From NCBI RefSeq assembly GCF_900141825.1, contig NZ_FQYQ01000005.1, forward strand, positions 1-64,000: DNA of 64,000 bases. The letters are read 5' to 3'. The position numbers and the translations under genes are program-made. Under the pieces are notes generated by a model that searched no databases, was not told where the DNA came from, and saw only the letters and a list, made by a program, of their open reading frames with translations. Position 1 is the stretch's first letter, and each line of letters begins with the position of its first letter. Positions 7,661 through 16,020 of the stretch are shown in pieces. Source of the stretch: Pseudobutyrivibrio xylanivorans DSM 14809 (lineage in GTDB: Bacteria > Bacillota > Clostridia > Lachnospirales > Lachnospiraceae).

Positions 7661-9028
7661 TTACTTAGTTGTTTTATTCTTCTTGTTTGAGTAGTACAAA
7701 CCTGCTGCTACGCTCATTAAAAGTACACCAAAACCTGTGAAAGCTGCTGTACCCTTACCACCTGTATAAGGAAGCTCTGAAAGCTTTGTATCATACATTT
7801 CAGCTTCTGCTATCTGCTGATCATCTGGCATATCAACTTTCCACTCCGCCTCAACAGGATCAGTATTAAGTGCATAATCTGTAGGTGCTACAACCTCAAG
7901 GAATCTATATTTCTGATCTGGATCAAATCCCTTTACTGTTGCTGTACCATCAGAACCAGTTGTTACATAGCAATCCTCTGTGTACTCATCTACCCATTCC
8001 TTAAGAGTATCATCCTCGATAACTGCGTACTGTCCATCTGCATTCATTACTACGAATGATGCTCCAGAAAGTTTCTCAGGATTGTTTGAATTTGCTTCAT
8101 TGTACTTTGTAATCTTAAGCTTACCAGTATATGAATTAACCTCGTCTTCTGTTAATGGGTCATTATTCATAGTAGCTTTATTGTTAATTACTTCTGCTGT
8201 ACAAATTGCAGTATAGGTAATGACTAATTCCTTATTAGCATTCTCATTATCCTCTGAAATCAAATCACCAAGATCAATTACTAACTTTGAATCTGACTCA
8301 GGTTCAATATATCTAGGTGTACTCTCGATAGAAATCTGTACTTCTACCTTACCCTGATTTGCTCCTTCTTTTACTCTCTTGAAAACACCACCTGTAAGAG
8401 TATCAGTAATAACAAGCTCTGCTGTTCCGCCCTTTGGAAGATAAGGAACTGTTGCATTTACGTCGTAACTAATTTCCTTGTTATTTTCAACATAATGATC
8501 ATTATCTTTGTCAGAAAGTTCCTTGTCTATCTCATCTGGAGTTTTCTTTGCTATAACTGTAATTGTTTCGCCATTCTTTGCATCATCTGGGCTAACGTAA
8601 GCAAGCATTGGGCTGAATGTATATCCAGGCTCAGTTCCCTTGATTAAATATAAACCAGCTGCTGCACCTTCTAATGGATTAGGGAATGTAGTTGATACAG
8701 TTGCTGAACCAAGCTTTGATAATCTTGTTGATTCAGATTCATCAATAGCAGCTATCCATCCCTTTATCATGGACTGCTCATCAGTACCATACTGTGTAAA
8801 TAGAGAAGAATAACTTGAATTTGTAAATGCCCAACCAGTTTCTTTTGTAGGATCAACCTTAATAACCTGTGCGTAGGTTAACTGAGCATTATCTCCCACA
8901 CCTTCTACCTTGATTTTAGCTCCTGCTGGAACATCGTTACCTGAATCTGTTGCAAATGCCGTAATAGACATTGCAAACATCATGGTGATTGCCAAAATTA
9001 GAGTTAATAGTTTCTTTGCTTTCCTCAT
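7661..9028 (-). CDS. LPYTG major pilin with fimbrial isopeptide domains
   Basis: A 455-residue shaft pilin. It has a signal peptide ending ITAFATDS, an N-terminal domain (about 30-165), a D2-type fimbrial isopeptide domain (about 170-300, with VPYLPKGGTAELVITDTL) and a Cna_B/SpaA-like domain (about 305-410, with KLKITKYNEAN and the ending FLEVVAPTDYAL). A sorting signal follows: LPYTG at 419, a hydrophobic helix and the tail KKNKTTK. Such pilins are polymerised by class C sortases. None is in this operon, so the enzymes at 14052-15825 or the class B sortase are the candidates. An AAGGAGG ribosome site seven bases from ATG suits high expression. It is homologous in architecture to the LPFTG pilin at 16021-17430. 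Confidence 0.9.
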   Translation of the reverse strand: MRKAKKLLTLILAITMMFAMSITAFATDSGNDVPAGAKIKVEGVGDNAQLTYAQVIKVDPTKETGWAFTNSSYSSLFTQYGTDEQSMIKGWIAAIDESESTRLSKLGSATVSTTFPNPLEGAAAGLYLIKGTEPGYTFSPMLAYVSPDDAKNGETITVIAKKTPDEIDKELSDKDNDHYVENNKEISYDVNATVPYLPKGGTAELVITDTLTGGVFKRVKEGANQGKVEVQISIESTPRYIEPESDSKLVIDLGDLISEDNENANKELVITYTAICTAEVINNKATMNNDPLTEDEVNSYTGKLKITKYNEANSNNPEKLSGASFVVMNADGQYAVIEDDTLKEWVDEYTEDCYVTTGSDGTATVKGFDPDQKYRFLEVVAPTDYALNTDPVEAEWKVDMPDDQQIAEAEMYDTKLSELPYTGGKGTAAFTGFGVLLMSVAAGLYYSNKKNKTTK

Positions 9029-9058
9029 AGGTTTACCTCCTTAATTTGATGAACCATC

Positions 9059-12000
9059 CTACTTGATACAAACCTTTGATTTTTTCTTGTTTCTATAGAA
9101 AAGGAATACTGAAGTAAGCATTAATACAATTCCGTATAATGTAGTTCTGTAAATTCCGTTTCCACCTGTTTCTGGTAATGAGTATGTCTCATGCACATTC
9201 TTGAAATACAGTGAATAAGTGACTACATTACCATTTCTGTTTCTAACCATCTCATATTCGCCTTCTGTCTCATCCTCCTTGTATGCATTGACTGTTGGGA
9301 CATTGTCTTCGCTTATTTCAATTTCCCAATAATCCGTGCATTTGAGATATCCAAGTGGTGGTGATTCTTCAGTAAGCGTATATGTCTTTCCTGTAGGAAT
9401 AACCTGTGTTCCATCAGATCCCCATTTAACAATACCTTTGTCTTCAGGGGTATCTAATTTACTAGTACCTTCATAAGACTCTTGTGGATTATCCTTTACC
9501 GCAAGTTTAAACTTTGCTCCTCCTAGAGGATTCTCAAAACCATCTGTCTTATAAAGATTCCACTCATTTATTACGTATACCTGAATTACTGGATGTGGGA
9601 ATTCAGGTGTAGGATTATTACCTTGGAACTCATAAGATACAATTGCCTTATCGTTTGAGTAGAATCCATCTTTTAATGAAGACGTTGGTTGTTGAGCAGT
9701 TTCATTATCGGTATTAGGATCACCCACAGCATTATAACCGCTATTTAGATATTCCTCGTAAGCTGTATCACTTGGAATAACCTGGAAAGATAACTTAAAT
9801 GCGTAGTTAGGCTTTAATTCATAATCCGAAGGGATGGTCATTTTCATCGTTCTACCTTCGGCATCATACTCGGCTTTAAGTTCATGTGTACCACCATCTT
9901 CGAGATAGAATATAGCTGGATTTAACTGTTTACCATCTGCACCAATTTTTCCATTGATGTATGTAGCTGACTGCCATATATCAACGTTATCTATTTCCAC
10001 ACTGATATAGAACTCTGAACCTGGTTCAATATCTACATACTCACTTAACGGATCTGTAATTACTACATTAGATGCTCTATAAGTAGTTGTTTCAGTTATC
10101 TCCTCTCCTGTGGTAACTGATGATATCTTTCCTGCAATGCTTCTAAATAATGCTGGTATATTTTCAGCATCCACTGTAGAATCACTCTTTGTTGTTGCAT
10201 TAACCTTAGCCGTAATATTCTTTAACATATCAGCTGCATACAAATATGTGTTACGTGAAATCTGATATGGAGTATTATCGAAATCAACACCTATTGAGTA
10301 AAATGCATTACAGGTAATTCCTTCGGCAGCTGAAAGAGCCCTCGTGTATGCTGTAGCGGTAAAGCTTTGTCCACCACCACTTTCGTTATACATTGTAGGC
10401 ACACCATCTGTAAGGAATATGATGACCTTTTCTACATTAGCTTCCGCTGTGGCAATTTCATCTTTTGCCTTTAGAAGTGCTCCCTCGTAATTTGTACCAC
10501 CACGCTCCCAACGATCATATCCATCATAATACCAATCAAAACCGTATCTATCGTTATTATATGGATCAGTAGCAGCTCCTGAATAACTCCTATTGGTTCC
10601 TTTCTTGCTTACAATTCCATAGAATGTATCAGTGTCAACCCAATTACTTGTAGCACTAGCTAAATTTGCATATGAACCAAAATCAACTATTTTCCATTTG
10701 GCTTCTACATGCTTCTTGGTTTTAAAAACCTCTGCCATAAGTTGTGTAGCTTGCTGTATATGACTGGCTCTGTTTCTACTTCCCATCGAACCCGAACGAT
10801 CAATTACAAGTACAATATTTAAATGTTTTGGTTCTATAACTGACTCAGATTCAATTTCATAGCTAGTCTCTTCTACAACTTTCTCAGGCCCTACGAATTT
10901 GAGTTGAAGATTATAATCTTTTGCATCAGGATCATATTTAATATATTTTGAAAGAATTTCCTGACTTTCAGATACCTCTTCTTTTGTATAGTAATAATTC
11001 TTTACAATAATATCTGTAAGATTATTTTCCTCAATTGTAAAAGTAGCATTTCTTTCTCCTGTATATTCTGGAGAATACGGCTTGCCATTAAATAACTCAC
11101 CATTTACAAATATCATTGTTTTGAAATCAGATAGCTTATATCCTTCTACATCACCTTCAGTCTGAGATTCGACAACTCTTGTCTCTGTGATAATATAAGT
11201 TCCGGAATCAAACGTAGCAAAATCAGCACTTTCACCGGCCTTAAGAGTAAATACTCCATTGCTGTCAGTAGACTTATCAGTATTTCCTACCTTAAAGCGT
11301 TTATTAGCTGCTGGAGCATTTGTCCCACTTTCAACAATTCTAAACTCATATTCTGTCTCATCATCAGCTGCTGGATCGCCAGTAGCCTTCTTTGTAATAG
11401 TAAGAGCAAGGGCTTTTTCATAAATCATATCTACAAGCAACTCGCCCGCTATCTCAATACTGTCAGTAACCGCAGTGTCGTCCTGATAAAGCCTAATAAA
11501 TCCGCTATAGACTGAACCCCAGCCATTACTACCTGTTTGCTTGGTCTCATATTTAAACTTGTTAAAAGTTACTGTCTCCTTAGATATAGGGTCTGTATAT
11601 CTTGCCTCTAAGAACCTGTAACCTGGAATTGCTTCAACAAAATCTCCAATATTATCTACCTGACTAGCACTAGTAACACGATGATTAATTACAGTAGTAC
11701 TTACATCTGAAAGATTCTGATCATTTCTATCAATGTTATTAAACAGAATTCTTATCTGCTCATACATGTTTGCTGTATAAGTAAATACATATGTTGAAAA
11801 TGTATCACTTGTAAACTCAGCATTGGATATAGCTTTTTCACCATCTAGTTTTAATTCTGCCTTATTTTCTTTTGTTAAATCATCAACTGTTCCTGTCTCT
11901 TCGTTTATATGAATTACCGAAACATCAACAGATTCAACTTCATCAAAATTCAGATTGTCAATTGGTAAAGCGTGCTGCTTGTACTCCATCGAAATGGTTA

Positions 12001-12895
12001 CATCGCCATCCGGCTCTACCTCTTCCTTAGTTTCAATATTAATGAAGCAAATATCGTATGCTATGAAACCAACTGTTCCGAAGTTTTCAACCTCTGTATT
12101 TTCAAGTACTTTCGCTGCGACCTCTTCAAAGGCTTCAGCTGTCTCCTCTACATCCTTCTTAATTGGTGTAACCTTAAGGTCTGCGTTCTCTGGAACTGCT
12201 CCCTTTACTGTTACGATTACTTCGTCATCCTCATAAGTAAGAACTGGTTCAGGAAGTCTTTCGAATCCGCAGTGGATACATTTTCCGTCCTCATCGAACT
12301 CGCATGATTCTGTGTACTCTTCCATATCGCATTTGCTGCACTTAACTGTGTGAGTACCATCACCGTTTGATGTGTAAACTAATTCGTGTTCACATTCATC
12401 CTTGGCTTCCTCGTCAAGTTTTTCCTCATCAAGTTTTTCCTCATCTGTCTCACCATCTTCGGTTTTATCTTTCTCATCATCCTTTAATGGATCTTCTTTT
12501 GGATCACCTTCAGGTTCTCCTTCCTGAGTTTCCTCTGGATTTCCCTCTGGATTTCCTTCTGGGTTCTCCCCAACAGCCTCATCCTTGTTGGCCTCGTCTG
12601 TTGCTTCAGAACCTTCCTTAGGAGTCTGAGAATCACCGCCGATGACCTCTGCCACCTTATCGACAATCTCGCCAACGACTTCTCCTATTGAGGAATTTTC
12701 TTCCGATGGCACCACAGCCTCTTCAGTAGCTGGTACATCAGAAATAGCAGCCTCTTCTGATGACTCCACTGTTTCTTCAACTGCTGGAGCACTTCCTTCA
12801 TCAACGTCTGCAAAAGCAGATGCAGAAGAAGTCAGAAATAGAACTGCTACGATGCTTAATGAGATAATTCTATTGAATAATGATCTTCTTTTCAT
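9059..12895 (-). CDS. vWA-domain pilus tip adhesin, LPETG-anchored
   Basis: A protein of about 1278 residues. The start at MKRRSLFNRII is preferred because GAGGAAG precedes it; the open frame runs 14 codons further upstream. In order it has a signal peptide ending SAFADV, an acidic Glu/Pro/Asp-rich low-complexity region with GNPE and EEKLD repeats, a Cys-rich patch with three CxxC-like pairs (CEHE, CSKCDM, CIHC), beta domains, a Cna_B-like domain, a von Willebrand A domain with the MIDAS motif DRSGSMG at Asp699, further beta domains, a SpaA-like domain and the sorting signal LPETG 39 residues from the end. vWA proteins with MIDAS sit at the tip of sortase pili and mediate adhesion. It heads the second pilus operon, 30 bases ahead of the major pilin. 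Confidence 0.88.
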   Translation of the reverse strand: MKRRSLFNRIISLSIVAVLFLTSSASAFADVDEGSAPAVEETVESSEEAAISDVPATEEAVVPSEENSSIGEVVGEIVDKVAEVIGGDSQTPKEGSEATDEANKDEAVGENPEGNPEGNPEETQEGEPEGDPKEDPLKDDEKDKTEDGETDEEKLDEEKLDEEAKDECEHELVYTSNGDGTHTVKCSKCDMEEYTESCEFDEDGKCIHCGFERLPEPVLTYEDDEVIVTVKGAVPENADLKVTPIKKDVEETAEAFEEVAAKVLENTEVENFGTVGFIAYDICFINIETKEEVEPDGDVTISMEYKQHALPIDNLNFDEVESVDVSVIHINEETGTVDDLTKENKAELKLDGEKAISNAEFTSDTFSTYVFTYTANMYEQIRILFNNIDRNDQNLSDVSTTVINHRVTSASQVDNIGDFVEAIPGYRFLEARYTDPISKETVTFNKFKYETKQTGSNGWGSVYSGFIRLYQDDTAVTDSIEIAGELLVDMIYEKALALTITKKATGDPAADDETEYEFRIVESGTNAPAANKRFKVGNTDKSTDSNGVFTLKAGESADFATFDSGTYIITETRVVESQTEGDVEGYKLSDFKTMIFVNGELFNGKPYSPEYTGERNATFTIEENNLTDIIVKNYYYTKEEVSESQEILSKYIKYDPDAKDYNLQLKFVGPEKVVEETSYEIESESVIEPKHLNIVLVIDRSGSMGSRNRASHIQQATQLMAEVFKTKKHVEAKWKIVDFGSYANLASATSNWVDTDTFYGIVSKKGTNRSYSGAATDPYNNDRYGFDWYYDGYDRWERGGTNYEGALLKAKDEIATAEANVEKVIIFLTDGVPTMYNESGGGQSFTATAYTRALSAAEGITCNAFYSIGVDFDNTPYQISRNTYLYAADMLKNITAKVNATTKSDSTVDAENIPALFRSIAGKISSVTTGEEITETTTYRASNVVITDPLSEYVDIEPGSEFYISVEIDNVDIWQSATYINGKIGADGKQLNPAIFYLEDGGTHELKAEYDAEGRTMKMTIPSDYELKPNYAFKLSFQVIPSDTAYEEYLNSGYNAVGDPNTDNETAQQPTSSLKDGFYSNDKAIVSYEFQGNNPTPEFPHPVIQVYVINEWNLYKTDGFENPLGGAKFKLAVKDNPQESYEGTSKLDTPEDKGIVKWGSDGTQVIPTGKTYTLTEESPPLGYLKCTDYWEIEISEDNVPTVNAYKEDETEGEYEMVRNRNGNVVTYSLYFKNVHETYSLPETGGNGIYRTTLYGIVLMLTSVFLFYRNKKKSKVCIK

Positions 12896-13017
12896 ATAAT
12901 TCTTCCTCACTAAAACCAAACCACTGAACCAACACATTTGATTAATTGTTTCATATGATACATAAAATAATTGTGTTATACGAAATAATTAATGTAAGGA
13001 TAGAATACCATTAATGT

Positions 13018-13103
13018 TGTGACAAATCTGTGAACTGGCATGAGTTTTCTGATAGTGGCAAGAAGTGTTAAGAATCGATATACAATTTGTGAAGAGAGTG
13101 TGA
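13018..13103 (-). promoter_or_regulatory. Paired TGTGA direct repeats in the second pilus operon promoter region
   Basis: Within the 276-base gene-free stretch 12896-13171, TGTGA occurs at 13018, 13029, 13088 and 13099 (plus-strand reading). These form two pairs, each spaced exactly 11 bases. A comparable TGTGT pair with the same spacing lies upstream of the first pilus operon (21093, 21104). The spacing of one helical turn suggests a tandem-binding regulator. The exact -35/-10 was not resolved. Confidence 0.4.
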
Positions 13104-13171
13104 ACCGTAATAGAAGGTAATATTATGCACAATTATACCCAGTGTGTGTATTAAAATCTTGCAAAAGCTGT

Positions 13172-13201
13172 AAATAAAAAGACCGGTCAAAATGACCGGT
13201 C
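13172..13201 (-). terminator. Terminator of the first pilus operon
   Basis: On the minus strand GACCGGTCA and TGACCGGTC (13193-13201 with 13181-13189) form a perfect 9-bp stem with a three-base loop, followed by TTTTTATTT. It lies just after the stop of the NPKTG pilin gene and separates the two pilus operons. Confidence 0.9.
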
Positions 13202-13210
13202 AATCAATTA

Positions 13211-14047
13211 CTATTCTTCAACTATCTTTTTATTTTTACCTAAGAGACTAAAATACCATGCTATTAATCCTAATCCAAATAAAAGTCCTATTCCACAAGC
13301 AAGCATTGGAATAATCGAATCTCCTGTCTTAGGATTTCCGCCAAATAAAGGCACTGGCGATTCCATTTCGATAATATCCTCGCCCCAGTGCACGATTTCA
13401 TCACCGTGAGTTGGAGTTGGATCATCAGGGATTTCAACTATTATCGGAGTTTCCTGTGGCTTGATAATAAAGCTCACATCATACTTCCAGGTTTCATCTG
13501 CTCCAGCAACACCACTAACAATATAATCGCTTGTTGGTGCAAAGATAATATAAGGCACGAAACTGTAATTATTTTTTTCATCTGAAACAGACTGTGGAAC
13601 GTAAAGATAAATTCCAGCTCCGTTTGCTATAGAAATCTGACCTGAAATAGAGCCATCTTTTCTTGAGGCTGTGATAACTGCATCTGCAGTCTTACCGCTG
13701 GCAGCTTTAACAGCTGGCTCAACTATGTTCTTCTCTATATCTGCAACCTTTGGGCTATTGTTTAAAACCGAAATATCAATTCCGCAATTCTGGTATGAAT
13801 CAGAAATTATAGGATTACCTGTCTCATCAACAACAGCTATTTTATATAGATTAATATCAACTGTTCCCTCAAAGCTTTTAGCAAATACTGATGTATCATC
13901 CTTACCAACCTGAGCGGTAATTGTGACTGTTGCATCTGTATTAACTGATTCTGCTGCACAAACATCAATAGTACCTGTGCAACATGCAGCTATAACTGCT
14001 ACAAGGGCAAAAGCCAACATATTCTTCTTAATACCAAAAAACTTCAC
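13211..14047 (-). CDS. Minor (base) pilin with NPKTG sorting signal
   Basis: A 278-residue protein with a signal peptide ending DVCAAES, one pilin domain (TVTITAQVGKDD, VDINLYKIAVVDETGNP, GAGIYLYVPQ, YIIFAPTSDYI) paralogous to 6477-7490, a Pro-rich linker, and the sorting signal NPKTG at 238 with a hydrophobic helix and the tail KNKKIVEE. The architecture and last-in-operon position resemble FctB-type base pilins that carry the pilus to the wall. The NP-type motif could be read by the class B sortase rather than the adjacent class C enzymes. Four bases separate it from the sortase gene upstream. Confidence 0.75.
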   Translation of the reverse strand: MKFFGIKKNMLAFALVAVIAACCTGTIDVCAAESVNTDATVTITAQVGKDDTSVFAKSFEGTVDINLYKIAVVDETGNPIISDSYQNCGIDISVLNNSPKVADIEKNIVEPAVKAASGKTADAVITASRKDGSISGQISIANGAGIYLYVPQSVSDEKNNYSFVPYIIFAPTSDYIVSGVAGADETWKYDVSFIIKPQETPIIVEIPDDPTPTHGDEIVHWGEDIIEMESPVPLFGGNPKTGDSIIPMLACGIGLLFGLGLIAWYFSLLGKNKKIVEE

Positions 14048-14051
14048 GATA

Positions 14052-14945
14052 TTATTGCTCCCTAATAGTTTGTTTCCTTTTAAAAATACTTCTAATTATT
14101 GTAATGATTATAATGGCAGCAGCAAATCCTGCTATACCAAAAATCAAATAATAATTCTTAACTGTTTCAACAACTGCCTCTGCACCTGTAGGAACCGCAT
14201 CCTCTCCCAGATATTCAACTCTGGTGCCACGCACAAGCAATCTGTGTGTGTTTACACCGTATGGTGTACATGTAAACAAAGTGACAAGATCCTTTCCTGC
14301 CTCAACCTTCATTAAGTCAGCAAGAGTATCTATGTCTTCTGCCTCAATCATTGGATTTATTTCATCCACTTCATAAGCTAATGTTTCATCCAACACATGG
14401 ATGTAAAACTTATCTCCAACTTCAAGCTGGTCTATATTGGTAAAGAGCTCTGCATTTGGCAAACCTCTGTGGCCTACAATAACTGAATGTGTACCAGGAC
14501 CGCCAATTGGAAGGGCCGTGCCATTAAGATGCCCTAGTGCCTTTTGTATATATTCATCAAAAGTACCATGCATAATAGGTAACTTAAGATTTATCTTAGG
14601 AATAGACAAGTATGCCATTATTCCATCGCCATTTAGATTTAAAACAGAATAATATTCAGAATCCTTGAATTCTTCTGTAGGAATAACTTCATTTCCATCT
14701 GCTCCAGTTTTAAAAGCATCTGTGCCTATGGCATTTTCTACAATACCTTCATTAAAGGCTCTGGCTGCTGCCCATTGTGAGGAATAATCTTCCTCAGTCA
14801 TCTCTGTTATTGAAGTCTCATAATCATTTATGAGTCGACTTTGAACATAGTTGTTCCACTCATTAGAGATGGTTGGATATGCTAAAGAACCAGCTCCTAC
14901 TATAAACAATATGAAAATTAATCCCTTAATTATCCTTTGTTTCAA
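14052..14945 (-). CDS. Class C sortase (pilin polymerase), TTG start
   Basis: A 297-residue protein with an N-terminal membrane helix, the class C signature VNGDGIMAYLSIPKINLKLP (residues 103-122 begin LNGDGIM here), catalytic His159 in VGHRGLP, Cys226 in TLFTCTPYG, Arg235 and a C-terminal membrane helix with a basic tail. These enzymes cross-link pilin subunits through LPXTG motifs. The start codon is TTG; no earlier or nearby ATG would preserve the membrane helix. The gene overlaps the preceding sortase by 20 bases, implying coupled translation. Two paralogous class C sortases are common in pilus loci where one handles the shaft and the other an accessory subunit. Confidence 0.93.
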   Translation of the reverse strand: MKQRIIKGLIFILFIVGAGSLAYPTISNEWNNYVQSRLINDYETSITEMTEEDYSSQWAAARAFNEGIVENAIGTDAFKTGADGNEVIPTEEFKDSEYYSVLNLNGDGIMAYLSIPKINLKLPIMHGTFDEYIQKALGHLNGTALPIGGPGTHSVIVGHRGLPNAELFTNIDQLEVGDKFYIHVLDETLAYEVDEINPMIEAEDIDTLADLMKVEAGKDLVTLFTCTPYGVNTHRLLVRGTRVEYLGEDAVPTGAEAVVETVKNYYLIFGIAGFAAAIIIITIIRSIFKRKQTIREQ

Positions 14946-15825
14946 TTTTTTCAGCCCTCTTAGTTTGGTGCCTATCGAAAAGATACAATATCAAAATAAA
15001 AGCTGCTACTGTTAACAATCCCAAGATTACCCAAAGTAGGTAATTTGTATGGAGACTAACTGCTCCAAATGCTGGTGTTCTGGCATCCTCCAAAAGCTCT
15101 GGTGTGTAATCAACCCTATGACCTCTAACCATAAGACGCTGAGTATTAACACCATATGGAGTACATGTAATCAGTGTACATAAATCCTGCCCGTCTTCTA
15201 CTGCCAAAAGTGTTGTATCATCTGGTTCAACAACATTAATAGAATCCACTTCGTAGGCATAATATTCATCCATGATAATCAGGAAGAAATCATCCCCTAA
15301 TCGAACCTTATCTAAATCAGTGAAAAGAGTTGCACTTGGCAGACCTCTGTGAGCCGAAAGTACCGAATGGGTACTTGGTCCACCAACTGGAAGTGATGAA
15401 CCCTGAAGATGTCCAACACCTATCTGTAGTACATCCTCGTTTGTAGTATGGAAAACCGGAAGCTTTATATTGATTGCAGGGATTTGAATATATCCCATTA
15501 TTCCGTCTCCATTTACATTAAGAATGCTCATATATCTTTCATCCACACCATTAGCCTCTGCTTCCGCAAAAGAATCTGGTAGGATACTAGGAAGAAGGTC
15601 TTCATTGTACTGATATGCTTTTTCAAGCTCTCCCTCAGCATTAATAGTTCCTTCATCTATTGCCGTAGATACCGCCTCTGTGTACCCCTTTACAAGGGTA
15701 GCCTGCACATGATTATTCCACATGTTTGCCACGAGAGGATAAAACAGCAAGGACAAGCCAGCTATCATCAAAGCTCCAATAAAGATTAATTTGAAATACT
15801 TAGCAAAAAAAGTTTTCATCTTCAC
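14926..15825 (-). CDS. Class C sortase (pilin polymerase)
   Basis: A 299-residue paralogue of the downstream sortase with the same layout: N-terminal membrane helix, the LNVNGDGIMGYIQIP signature, His159 in SAHRGLP, Cys221 in TLITCTPYG, Arg230, and a C-terminal membrane helix followed by DRHQTKRAEK. The listed start is GTG, seven bases after AGGAG; an in-frame ATG two codons later (15819) is an alternative. It is separated from the LPFTG pilin by about 195 bases that fold into an elaborate RNA structure, which probably sets the pilin-to-sortase ratio. Confidence 0.93.
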   Translation of the reverse strand: MKMKTFFAKYFKLIFIGALMIAGLSLLFYPLVANMWNNHVQATLVKGYTEAVSTAIDEGTINAEGELEKAYQYNEDLLPSILPDSFAEAEANGVDERYMSILNVNGDGIMGYIQIPAINIKLPVFHTTNEDVLQIGVGHLQGSSLPVGGPSTHSVLSAHRGLPSATLFTDLDKVRLGDDFFLIIMDEYYAYEVDSINVVEPDDTTLLAVEDGQDLCTLITCTPYGVNTQRLMVRGHRVDYTPELLEDARTPAFGAVSLHTNYLLWVILGLLTVAAFILILYLFDRHQTKRAEKIETKDN

Positions 15826-15854
15826 CTGACCTCTCCTTGATGCTTTAGTTAACT

Positions 15855-15996
15855 GAATTATTCAGCACACATTCGCAAAATCGCTTAAAAAGGCTTTCCT
15901 TTTGCTCATGTGTGGTTCTCACCAAATAAATTTTATTAGTAAAATGAATGCAAGCATTCATTTCCTATATAAAATTTACTTAGCTCTGAATAATTC
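15855..15996 (-). other. Three-way-junction RNA between major pilin and sortase genes
   Basis: Nested inverted repeats fill this gene-free gap. GAATTATTCAG at 15855-15865 pairs with 15986-15996 (11 bp). CACACAT at 15866-15872 pairs with 15908-15914. AAATTTTAT at 15928-15936 pairs with 15969-15977. AAATGAATGC at 15942-15951 pairs with 15954-15963. Together they give a closed three-way junction without a terminal U-run. It probably stabilises the pilin message or marks an RNase processing site. Confidence 0.6.
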
Positions 15997-16020
15997 ATCA
16001 TAACACAAATTTGTGTCTAT

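Noticed and set aside
11955-12899. Several plus-strand ORFs under the vWA adhesin
   Set aside because: They are the complementary frames of acidic repeats; no ribosome sites, no protein features.
13018-13103. Sigma-54 promoter (TGGCA...TTGC) upstream of pilus genes
   Set aside because: TGGCAA occurs near 13056, 21151 and 21886, but no TTGC/TTGCA lies at the -12 spacing in any of them.
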